64,000 nucleotides of DNA from Agaricus subrufescens (lineage: Eukaryota; Basidiomycota; Agaricomycetes; Agaricales; Agaricaceae): NCBI GenBank assembly GCA_029945375.1, contig CM057063.1, forward strand, positions 2,601,894-2,665,893, given 5' to 3'. Below the pieces are notes generated by a model. That model saw only the letters and a program-made list of their open reading frames with translations. It made no database searches and had not been told where the DNA came from. The number at the start of each line of letters is the position of its first letter. The stretch's first letter is position 1. The translations under genes were made by a program, and so were the position numbers. Shown here piece after piece: positions 55,471 through 64,000 of the stretch.

Positions 55471-56097
55471 ATGGACTCTTCCCTCCCACCGCACATCCAC
55501 GCCCTCTTTGACCAATGCCCTCACAAGGACTATCTCACCTCTGTCTACAACATCAATGAATGTCACACCCATCTTCTCCGCCTCCTACACTCTCTCAGAT
55601 ATGTCCACAACCTAGGAAGAACCATGCATGAAACTGCCACTAACATCCACACCACTTGCCTCAACTCTGTCCAACCCATCCAAACTGTAGTTGGACATGA
55701 TGAAGAAGTCCATAAGGAATTCAGCACCATCTTGAAGAACCTTGGAAACATCATCCCCATGAATATTGAATACTGCACCCACCAAATCTGCATCACCATC
55801 ATCAACCACCTCAATTCCCTCCCCGATGTGGGAAATGAACAAACCCAGAATGCCACTAAACAAATGATCAAAACTTATCATAAGTTTGCCCCCACCAGAC
55901 CAGCTACCCCTGACACCATCAAAGAACCCGAGGAACCACTCCCCATCCCCAACTACACCACTGTTATGTGCAATTGCATGGACAAGGATTCCAACAAAGA
56001 AATCCAACCCCCCATACCAACCAAGCAAACCAAAGTTAGCAACATCTCCAATCCCAACATATTGGACGAAATCATCAAGCTGAAAACATACCTTTGA
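55471..56097 (+). pseudogene. Gypsy-2 ORF-Y, N-terminal part
   Basis: 208 codons from MDSSLPPHIHALFDQCPHKD to a TGA at 56095-56097. Helical first half (THLLRLLHSLRYVHNLGRTM, EFSTILKNLGNIIP), Pro-rich linker (RPATPDTIKEPEEPLPIPNY), then MDKDSNKE. The frame continues past the TGA to the gypsy-3 insertion at 56142 and resumes at 62997. TATAAAAAT at 55378-55386 is 93 bases upstream of the ATG. No known family. Confidence 0.65.
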
Positions 56098-56136
56098 AAC
56101 ATTCCCCCTTTCCCCAAACCAGTCAAATTTGCACTC

Positions 56137-56141
56137 CCCTT
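56137..56141. repeat. Left target duplication of gypsy-3 (CCCTT)
   Basis: CCCTT here and at 62992-62996 bracket gypsy-3. Five bases is the normal duplication for Ty3/gypsy integrases. Confidence 0.85.
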
Positions 56142-56435
56142 TGTTACGACCTTATAGCAATTAGCTCAGGTTGCAACTTAGGGCAAAGACTTGAGAGCAA
56201 TAAGGGAATATAGCTAGTTGGTAAAGCATAAGGAAATACAGAGTATAACTATGCTACTTATAGAGGAGTCGACTACCTAATAATAGAAGTGGAAGTTGGG
56301 CTGAGTAAGTATACCCGAGGTGTCTGACTAACAGTGAGAATGGTGCTGAGTAAACATGGGAGACAAGTACACAGATAAGGAAGGGGTAGCATATGGTCCT
56401 GGGTCAGGGGACAGTAATGAAAATAGATTGTAACA
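56142..56435 (-). repeat. 3' LTR of gypsy-3
   Basis: On the plus strand it starts TGTTACGACC and ends AGATTGTAACA. It aligns without gaps to 62698-62991; every difference I found is a transition. Confidence 0.92.
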
Positions 56436-56475
56436 TCACCCTCCATTCAGGCTTCAGATTCCGATTGAAGCTGAG

Positions 56476-57460
56476 TTAGATGTGTGCGAAGAGGTTGTTC
56501 AGGAGTTTCCTCTTGGTGTCAGCCATCATCCATCGGTTGGTTTGCTCGTTGAAACCGATGAAGTGCGGGGCGTTGTCTTGTCCTCTGGTGATAATGCATG
56601 TGGGCAGTCCCTTGAAGGTTTCATTCTTTCCTTTCTTGTTGAGTAGGACTCTGAGGATGACGTTCCAGTATGAAGTTCTTTCTCGGGCACTTTTGTATTG
56701 TTCGTTGTTATGGGCGAAAGAATAGGTGGTTGGGGCCTGGAATTCAGTGGGCATGGTAGCGTTGGGGATGAAGTTCAGGTAACGGAAAAGGCAGTCGGCT
56801 TCTTCGGCTAATTCGGGCGAGTGGAGATTGGAGAGTTTGTCCAATCCTGGGGGTCGGTTTTCTTTGTCGGAGTCCTCATCCATGTCGTTATCTTCTTGTT
56901 TTGGGATGGGTAGGGGGGTCGGGTCGGGGATAGGGATCGGTATGATTTTGGCAGGCAGGGTGTTGGGTCAAGTTTCGGGTTCCAAACGATAGGGTTTGCA
57001 GATTGCGTCTGCGGCAGCAAGTTCTTCGGCAGATCCAACTCGGTCTAGGACATCGAGCATTCTGACTGAGTGACAGGCAATGGAATGGGCATTGAATTCG
57101 ATATGGGTGGCGGTTATCCTGGCAATTTTGGCGAGGAGTTTGTTGAAATGGTCTCCTACGATTCCTTCATCTCCTCCACAGAGTCTAATGGGGGCAATTA
57201 CTCCTCCAGCAATATTCTGGGCGTTGTTATTCATCTGGATAATGGAGGCTCCGATTTCTCGGAGTTGAGCCATGGCGTGCAAGATTCTGAGAAGGTAGCA
57301 GCGTCAGGCAAGGGTGGAGTGTCATCGTTGGATATAGTTGATATGAATGGCTTCATCGACGGGGATGGTGATGGTGTGCGTAGTCGGGTTGGTGTTGGGG
57401 TTCATGTTGGCTAGGAGTTCAAGCAGGGGAGCATATTGAGTAGTTAACACAATGTTGGGC
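56476..57460 (-). pseudogene. Gypsy-3 ORF-Y
   Basis: Minus-strand open segments 57282-56968 and 56883-56476, in one ancestral frame series with stops near 56966 and before 57282. The first part (LRILHAMAQLREIGASIIQM, DEGIVGDHFNKLLAKIARI) is only distantly similar to gypsy-2 ORF-Y. A Pro-rich linker and DEDSDKENRPP follow, then the better conserved C-terminus: FAHNNEQYKSARERTSYWNV, DNAPHFIGFNEQTNRWMMAD and RKLLNNLFAHI. Start codon uncertain, near 57460-57400. Function unknown. Confidence 0.6.
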
Positions 57461-57531
57461 AGGATTGAGTGAAGGAAAGCAAAAAGATGGTTTGATTTTT
57501 ATATTACTTCCTCCTCCCTATTAGGCGACTC

Positions 57532-57936
57532 CTACTGTTGCTGGTTGTTTTCATCGGCCGGTGCTTCCCATCCCTCTCCCCATGTTCCATTTGTGGCCCA
57601 TCCATGGGCATTTGGGTTTATCTCCTAGGTAAGATCTTTCAACTCATCTTCCATCAACTGTAACTTTCTCATGATCTTTTTGATCAATTGCCTCTCCTTC
57701 CTCATGACTTTCACCATGTGCTCTTTTTCTTCTTCATTTGGGGCGTTTACCCCTTTAGGTCAGTCGTAGATGAGTGGGACGTAGGTGTGGGCATATCAGT
57801 TGTCCATGTCCGTTACTGCGCTGTAAATTTCGATGAGCTCTCACTTGGCGGAGCTCTGGAAAGAGTTGATGATGAGGTTGTGGTAGGCCTCTTGTTTGGT
57901 GGAGGTGAGGGTTTCAGCGGTGTTCTGAGTGCTCAT
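57532..57936 (-). pseudogene. Gypsy-3 ORF-X
   Basis: Minus-strand frame from the ATG at 57936 to TAG at 57532-57534, 135 codons as in gypsy-1, with internal TGA codons at the SSAK(stop)ELI and DN(stop)YAHTY sites and others. TATAAAAGG at 57992-58000 upstream on the minus strand. Confidence 0.7.
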
Positions 57937-58000
57937 GATGTCTTCTTCAAACCAATAGATGATGCTATACCAGTGGTTGTGTTGTGGTTTTCCTTTTATA

Positions 58001-61000
58001 TCACAGGAGGTTGTTGTGTTTTCTATATTCAGACAGAAGGTCCTGTGCATTCTCAAGGTCGGTTGCCGATTGCCATGTATCCTTGGAGTTGTCGTATCCT
58101 TTCCAGTGTACCAGGTATTGAGTACCTTGGCCTTTCTTCCTATGTCCACGGATTTCCTCTACTTCATATTCTTCTTCGTTGTTAATAATATCCGGAGGGG
58201 GTGGGGGTGGAGTTTTTTGACAGTTGAATTCAGGTTTGTTGAATTTGGTGAGAAGTGATGAGTGGAAGACGTCGTGTATAGCCCAAGTTTCAGGTAATTT
58301 TAGATGGAACGAGGTTTTTCCAATGGATTCTAGAATTTCAAAAGGTCCGTATCGCTTGTTGTCAAATTTTCCCGAAGGGCGGTTTGATTGTACATTTGTT
58401 GCTTCTAGGAAGACGAGGTCTCCTTTGGATAAGGGGTTCTTTTGCCATTTCAGATTTCCACATTTGGACATGGTGGAGTTGTATTCTTCTAATGCTGCTT
58501 GTGCTTTGTTTCGGGTTTTTTCTAATTCCGCAGTGAATTCATTGGCCAGGGGATTATCCGAGTTAACGGTTAGGTTTCCTTTCCATGGGTGGATGCCGTA
58601 TGTGAGGAAGAACGGGGTTTGCTTGGTTGCAGCATGGGTTTTGTCATTGTATTGGAATTCTGCAGTGGGAAGCCATTTTGCCCAGTCGTTTTGCTTGTAA
58701 TTGACAAAGTTTCGTAGGTATGATTCCACTTCTTGGTTAATCCTTTCGGTTTGGCTGTCGGTTTGGGGATGGTAGGCGGTGGACAGATTCCTTTCGATTC
58801 CTAGAGCGGAGCATAATTCTTTCATGAATTTGGAGGCGAACTGAGGTCCTCTGTCGCTAATGATGCATTTTGGTATTCCGTGTATGTGCCAGATGTCTTT
58901 CTTGTAAATTTCGGCTAGATGTTTCGATGTGAGAGAGGTTTTGGTGGGAATGAGGTGGATCATTTTAGAGAATCAGTCAACTATTACGAGTATGGTGTCA
59001 TGGTCCTCGGATTTGGGTAGGGGTCCTATCATGTCTATGGATATTTCTTGCCACGGTGCTTCGGGGATGGGTAGCAGTTTAAGGGGCGTATGACCGGGTT
59101 GTCAGTTTATTTTGTTCTTCTGGCATTCAGTGCATCCTTTTACAAATCTTCTGACATCTGTCTTGATCGTGGGCCACCAGAAAGTTCATTTTACAAGTTC
59201 AAGCATGTGGTAAGATCCCGGGTGTCTGATATCAGGTGGGTCGTGGTGGTCTGAAAGTATAGATTCTCAAAGTTTGGGTTCGTCTAGTACATAGATTTTT
59301 CTGTTTCAGTAGGTGATGCCATTTTCTTCCCAGAATTGGTCAGGTCTTTTGTTTCTTTCCTGCATGACACGGTATTCTTGATGGTTGGAGTTACTGATTT
59401 GTTTCAGGGTGTCGGGATCCGTGGAGATGGAGAAGTTTCAATTTAGGAGCATGGTGGTTTCCAGTGAGGTGGGGATTTCAGATAGAGTTCGTAGGATTAT
59501 GCGGTCTTTGAACATCTCGATTTGGGTTTCTTCTTTGGGGGTCTCGTGTTGGAAGAGTCTGGATAGGATGTTGGCCTTGATGTTTGTTTTGCCGGGGATG
59601 TGTCAGAGTAAATAGTCGTATTCTTGGAGCATGAGATACCATCGGGCTTGATGAGCATTCAACTTCTGTGGTTTGCGGAAGTATTTGAGATTTTCGTGGT
59701 TGGTCCAGATTTCAAATTGATGTTTGGCGTCTAGTAGGTAGTGTCTCCAGTTCTTGATTGCCTTGACTATGGCGAGGAGTTCTTTGTCATAGATTTCGTA
59801 GTTCTTTTCTGTGTCAGTGAGGGCTTTGGACATGAAGGCGACTGGGTGCCATTTTCCTTCTTGTTCCTGGGATAGGACTGCTCCGATTCCTACATTAGAT
59901 GCATCGGTCTCAAGTCTGAATTTTCCTTTGTTATCTGGTAGGGTTAGGATGGGCTCGTTGGTGATGGCGGTTTTGATGGCTTCAAAGGCATTTTGTTCTT
60001 CGGCAGTCCATTTCCAGGGTTTTGGTGTCTTACCTCCCTTCAAGGCATTGAGCGGTGCAGCGAGAGTGCTAAAGTCCTGGATGAACCATCGGTAGAAATT
60101 TGCAAAGCCAATGAACTGTTCGATGTCCTTTACACAGGTCAGTGTTTTCCAGTCTCGAACTGATTCAACCTTTTTGGTTTCCATGCTTGCTTGGCCGTCA
60201 CCAATGACCGTTCCGAGCATTGAGATTTGGGTAGCGTTGAATTCGCATTTGGTTTGCTTGAAACACAGGTTGTTTTCATCTGCTATTTTTAGGAAATGCA
60301 GGGTTCGTTCTTCCAGTTCAGTTAAGGAGTCGGCAGGGATGGTGAAATTGTCAATGTAGTTGACTAGTGAACCATCTTGGATCATTTCTCGGAAGATGGT
60401 GGTCATCCAGCGAGAGAAAGTGGCTGGTGAGTTGCACATTCCGAAGAACATTACCATTGGTTCGAAGAGTCCATGATTAGTGAGGATGGCACCTTTCCAT
60501 TCATCTCCCTCTTTGATTTGCACGTTGTTGTAACCCCAGATGATGTCCAGTTTGTTGAAGTATTTGGCGTGTTTTAATTTTCTGATGACTTCGCTGATTA
60601 AAGGTAGGGGGGTTTTGTCCTTGATGGTGACCATGTTGAGTTTGCGGTAGTCCTGGCATAGCCTCAGCGATCCATCTTTCTTGGGTACGAAGAAGCATGG
60701 GGCAGCATAGGGGCTTTTGGAAGGTCAGATGCGTTTAGTAGCGAGGTTCTTGTCCAGGAATTTATTGAGTTCAATTTCCTCTTTTGGGGTCATCTCGTAG
60801 ACCTTTGCATCGATTTCGTTAGGGGCATCCAGTAGGAGGTTGACCTCATGGTCCCATTGGGTTTGTTTGGGTAGTTTGTCAAAGTTCTTTTTATTGAAGA
60901 GATGGGTGTAGGGACGCATGTAGTTCAGTAGGTCGAGGGGGTTTGTGGGGTCGGGTTCCTTTTCTTCTTCAAAGTCTTCCCATTTGGTTTGGAGGCGCCG

Positions 61001-61621
61001 TAAGTGTTCCAGTAGTGAGAAGTTGGTGTGTTTGACTGAACATTCGGGTGGGCATCTAGAGAAGGTTACAGTTCCTCAGTTCCAGTCGATCTCCGGGTTA
61101 TGTTTGATTAACCAATCGTGTCCAATAAAGATATCCGCCGAGTCTAGTTCAGCTACTACTGCGTTGATGGTTTCTTGGTGTCCTTCTATGTTTAAATCCA
61201 GGTTGACAAATTTGGTAATAGGCTCTTTTCTGCTTGGGGTTCCGTCAGCGTTTGTTGCCAGAATGGGGTGATCGAGTTTATGGGTGGGGATCTTCTGTTT
61301 ATAAATGGTTCGTTTGTCGATGCAAGTGTGGGTACATCCAGAGTCGAGCATTGTTTTGGCTTGGAATGTTTCTCCATCGGGTTTGGTGATCTCGGGTTTG
61401 AGTATTAACTCCTGCACTCCTAGTCATTTCTGAGGGCAAACATATCGATTTCTCATACGGCTAGATACATTGGTTTGTGAGTTTGTGCCTACTCCAAACC
61501 TTTGGGAAAATCCTGTTGAGCTTCTTCGGTTGTTCCTTCCTCTCCGGTGGTGATGGCACAAATCTTGGTTTGCTTCTTGGGGCTTCAGCAGACTTTGGCA
61601 ATGTGGCCTGGTTTGCCACAA
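58001..61621 (-). pseudogene. Gypsy-3 pol (PR-RT-RH-IN-chromodomain)
   Basis: Protease with intact DSGCTHTC (61352 region); reverse transcriptase with YIDNF in place of YIDDF near 60355, losing the second catalytic Asp; RNase H TDASNVGIGAVLSQ; integrase with DDE-region sequence ISDRGPQFASKFMKELCSAL and ERINQEVESYLRNF. C-terminal chromodomain YEVEEIRGHRKKGQGTQYLV, WKGYDNSKDTW. Stops: TGA at 61421-61423, near 61076, near 60724, and between 59600 and 58964, where several TGA codons cut the integrase N-terminus. Longest unbroken parts are 60634-59603 and 58963-58001. Confidence 0.9.
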
Positions 61622-62619
61622 TTATAACATTCGATGTTGGATTTGTATGCTCCACTTCGGCATTCCTTCTTGATGTGACCAAATTTGCCGCATTTAAGGC
61701 ATTTGGGTTTTTCATTGGTGGACCATTCCAGTTTTCTGGCTCCAATCTCCATGGGTTGTCTGTTCCCTCCATAAGTGACTCCCGTAGCAGTGCGGTGGTC
61801 GTTTCTTCGTCTTTTGGTATCTTCCCATCCTTTTCCTACGGATCCTATGGCAGCGATCCATCCTTTGAGTGTAATGGGGATGGCAGTTGGGGGATATCCC
61901 AAAATGGTGTGGATGACATCTGATCTGGTGTGTTGTTTCAGGAGGTAGAGCGCATGGTCTTCGCTGGATCTAGATTGATGGACAAGGGTGGTGAATTTGA
62001 CAAGGAAGTTGTTGGTGTGAAGGTTTCCTTGTTTGAAGGATTCAATTTTGTCTTTAGCAATTTGCTGCTCATTTCTGGGTGAGAAAGCATCCACAATTTC
62101 TTTGGCAAAAACTTTCCAATCTGCAGTGTTGTCGCCGTTGATAATTTTATCCTCCCATTGTTTGGCGAACCATCCTGGGATTTCTCCTCTCAATCAGTTG
62201 GTGATGAGGAGTATCTTTGAATCTGTGTTGTTGTATTTGCTAAATCTGAGGAAAATTTCCATTCCTCTCCACCAGTTGTTAAATTTGTTCCTATCTCCAT
62301 GGAAAAATCCTGGTTCCATGACATCCTTGTGATTGATCGCATTGGTGGACTTGGTGTCGGTGTTGTCAGTTGCCATTTCTTTTAGTTCTAGTTCTTCAAG
62401 TTCTCTTGCTAGTCGATTTAGGTCTTCGTTGAGTGGTGTGTTCTTTGGTATTTGTTCTGGATCTGGTTCTTCTGGTTCTTGTTCGTCATTTTTGGATGAG
62501 GGTTCTGTTTCCTGGTCTTCCTCATGTCTGAGGGCTTCAAATCTGTTTCCATTTCGATGTGCTTCATAGAAAAGTGTTTCAAAGTCGATTCCGAATAATT
62601 CTGTGTCGTCTGTGCTCAT
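61489..62619 (-). pseudogene. Gypsy-3 gag
   Basis: About 376 codons from the ATG at 62619 (MSTDDTELFGIDFETLFYEA) to TAG at 61489-61491, interrupted by TGA at about 62191 and at about 61585. Capsid-like region and zinc knuckles CLKCGKFGHIKKEC and CYNCGKPGHIAKVC. It overlaps the pol frame. Confidence 0.9.
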
Positions 62620-62697
62620 ATACTGAGCCTGTTGTGGTTTCCTGCCTCCGTGACTAGAGGTCTTTCTGCAAGGTGAGCTTTACGATGCTTTACCAAA

Positions 62698-62991
62698 TGT
62701 TACGACCTTATAGCAATTAGCTCAGGTTGCAACTTAGGGCAAAGACTTGAGAGCAATAAGGGAATATAGCTAGTTGGTAAAGCATAAGGAAATACAGAGT
62801 ATAACTATGCTACTTATAGAGGAGTCGACTACCTAATAATAGAAGTAGAAGTTGGGCTGAGTAAGTATACCTGAGGTGTCTGACTAATGGTGAGAACGGT
62901 GCTGAGTAAACATGGGAGACAAGTACACAGATAAGGAAGGGGTAGCATATGGTCCTGGGTCAGGGGATGGTAACGAAAATAGATCATAACA
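62698..62991 (-). repeat. 5' LTR of gypsy-3
   Basis: Partner of 56142-56435. It is next to the gag leader, which contains the same GGTAAAGCATCGTAAAGCTC primer-site region (minus strand) seen after the other LTRs. Confidence 0.92.
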
Positions 62992-63231
62992 CCCTTCAAT
63001 TACACTTTTGCACATGCTGGAGAAATTGAACACTGACCCGCCTATTGGGCAGTCATCTTATCCACCTTGATTCTTAATTCTGGGACAGAGGACAAATACA
63101 AAGGAATACAACTTCATTTTGTGAAAGCAGGCAACGACAATGCCCCCCACTTCATTGGTTTCAACGAAACTACTAATAAGTGGATGATCACAGACAAGAA
63201 AGCCAAGTTGTTCATCGATCTTACTGATTGA
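62992..63231 (+). pseudogene. Gypsy-2 ORF-Y, C-terminal part
   Basis: Continues the frame interrupted at 56141 after the duplicated CCCTT. NYTFAHAGEIEH, a stop, then KYKGIQLHFVKAGNDNAPHF and IGFNETTNKWMITDKKAKLF, ending at TGA 63229-63231. The NAPHFIGFNE-TN-WM block matches gypsy-3 ORF-Y. Confidence 0.7.
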
Positions 63232-63266
63232 TGCTTCTTGACACTCGAAGCCTGAATGGAGGGTGA

Positions 63267-63542
63267 TGTTACGATCCCCTGACCCAGAACCATATGCCAC
63301 TTCCCCATTCATGTACTAGTTTCCCATGTTTACTCAGCACCGTTCCCACCATTAGTCAGACACCTCAGGTATACTTACTCAGCCCGACTTTCTCTTTCTA
63401 TTATTAGGTAGTCAACTTCTCTATAAGTAGCATAGTTATACTCTGTATTTCCTTACGCTTTACCAACTCACTATATTCCCTTATCGCTCTCAAGTCTTTG
63501 CCTTAAGTTGCAACCTGAGCTAATTGCTATAAGGTTGTAACA
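63267..63542 (+). repeat. 3' LTR of gypsy-2
   Basis: Begins TGTTACGATC and ends AGGTTGTAACA, with a deletion of about 16 bases near its start relative to the LTR at 41727. A purine-rich ATGGAGGG stretch just before it (63257-63264) could be the polypurine tract. Confidence 0.88.
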
Positions 63543-64000
63543 GGAATATTGATGTTGTAGATTGCAGGATAGACAAATCTATATGGGCACCTATCAGTAC
63601 AGCACATGTGAGCAAGAAGAAAAACACTGTACAATGTTTGCTACACCACTGTTTCATGAAACAAGAGGGCTTTTGAATCTATTGCAATATGAAGTGAGTT
63701 CAAAGTAAGTTGCTTGAAGTGGATAGAAATACTATATTGTCCTTGGTGCAATATGCATCAATGCAGTGTAGTGTAAAGGCAGGCAGGTGCCAGAGTGACT
63801 CTTATCTCTAGCAAAATAATTTTCAGGAAGACAAAGGGGTTACAATAGTAGATAGACAGGAAGGCTCCCCTTACACATTATGCGAGTCTGGTTGTTGGAG
63901 ATGGATGACTAAGAAAATCACGTGATGTCAAGTTGAAGTTAGCAAAGTCAAACCAAACTCAAAGAACATAGTTGGGGCCGGATAGTCTCAAAAGGTGGTA
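63543..64000. other. Unrecognised sequence after gypsy-2
   Basis: 458 bases without a coding frame or a repeat I can match inside the window. Confidence 0.4.

Larger units (their letters stand above)
56142..62991 (-). mobile_element. Gypsy-3, complete chromodomain Ty3/gypsy element (6850 bp)
   Basis: Two LTRs of 294 bases with about 10 differences, a CCCTT target duplication, and on the minus strand gag, pol with chromodomain, ORF-X and ORF-Y. Inserted in ORF-Y of gypsy-2. Coding frames are interrupted by stops, so it cannot move on its own. Confidence 0.95.
47397..63542 (+). mobile_element. Gypsy-2, composite element with nested insertions
   Basis: From a 40-base 5' LTR remnant (47397-47436) to a 3' LTR (63267-63542). 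Gypsy-2 sequence is at 47397-49465, 50846-52944, 54640-56141 and 62992-63542. Insertions: possible solo LTR 49466-50845, LTR fragment 52945-53137, mariner-like element 53138-54639, gypsy-3 56142-62991. The part of integrase between 52944 and 54640 is deleted. Closely related to gypsy-1 and gypsy-3 across gag and pol. Confidence 0.85.

Overview
This looks like a chromosomal window from a mushroom-forming basidiomycete (Agaricomycetes). The evidence is short GT-AG introns of about 45-65 bases with CTAAC/TTAAC-like branch sites, a type-3 copper tyrosinase of the fungal cytosolic type, an agaricomycete-style NACHT NTPase, a proliferated family of DUF6699-like proteins, and chromodomain Ty3/gypsy, Tc1/mariner and LINE-type elements. 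No rRNA, tRNA, CRISPR array or bacterial-type operon was seen.

Layout. 1-18 kb: a same-strand (minus) array of six paralogous genes, the first cut by the window edge, sharing a C-terminal domain that resembles DUF6699. Two of them sit in clear copies of one roughly 2-kb segment. 18.7-24.1 kb: a canonical NACHT NTPase gene flanked by two decayed copies of a related family. 24.3-25.0 kb: a five-exon minus-strand gene for a small beta-trefoil-like protein, visible only after splicing. 26.9-29.0 kb: a seven-exon tyrosinase. 29.6-34.2 kb: two tandem five-exon genes for NACHT-like proteins that keep the fold signature but have lost the Walker A and Walker B residues. 34.5 kb to the end: a nested mobile-element graveyard.

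Mobile region. It holds a 0.74-kb terminal-inverted-repeat element, a 1.6-kb Tc1-like transposon with one frameshift in its transposase, a 2.7-kb long-TIR element carrying a truncated LINE, and three related chromodomain gypsy elements. Gypsy-1 and gypsy-2 (plus strand) are joined by a deletion. Gypsy-2 is interrupted by a possible solo LTR, an LTR fragment, a third mariner-like element and the complete gypsy-3 (minus strand), which has two LTRs and a CCCTT target duplication. Each gypsy copy carries two extra reading frames (ORF-X and ORF-Y) after the chromodomain, both preceded by a TATA-like box.

How the parts relate. The left half is a gene-rich region shaped by local duplication (DUF6699-like array, NACHT/pseudo-NACHT family), the kind of fast-evolving lineage-specific content often seen in fungal subtelomeric or accessory regions. 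The right half is inactive: reading frames are cut mainly by TGA codons where sister copies often have CGA or CAA, which fits CpG deamination. The strongest candidates for something new are the pseudo-NACHT family, the inverted inner ends about 215 bases inside the arms of all three mariner-like elements, and the ORF-X/ORF-Y accessory module. Exon structures were inferred by eye from splice signals and paralogue agreement.
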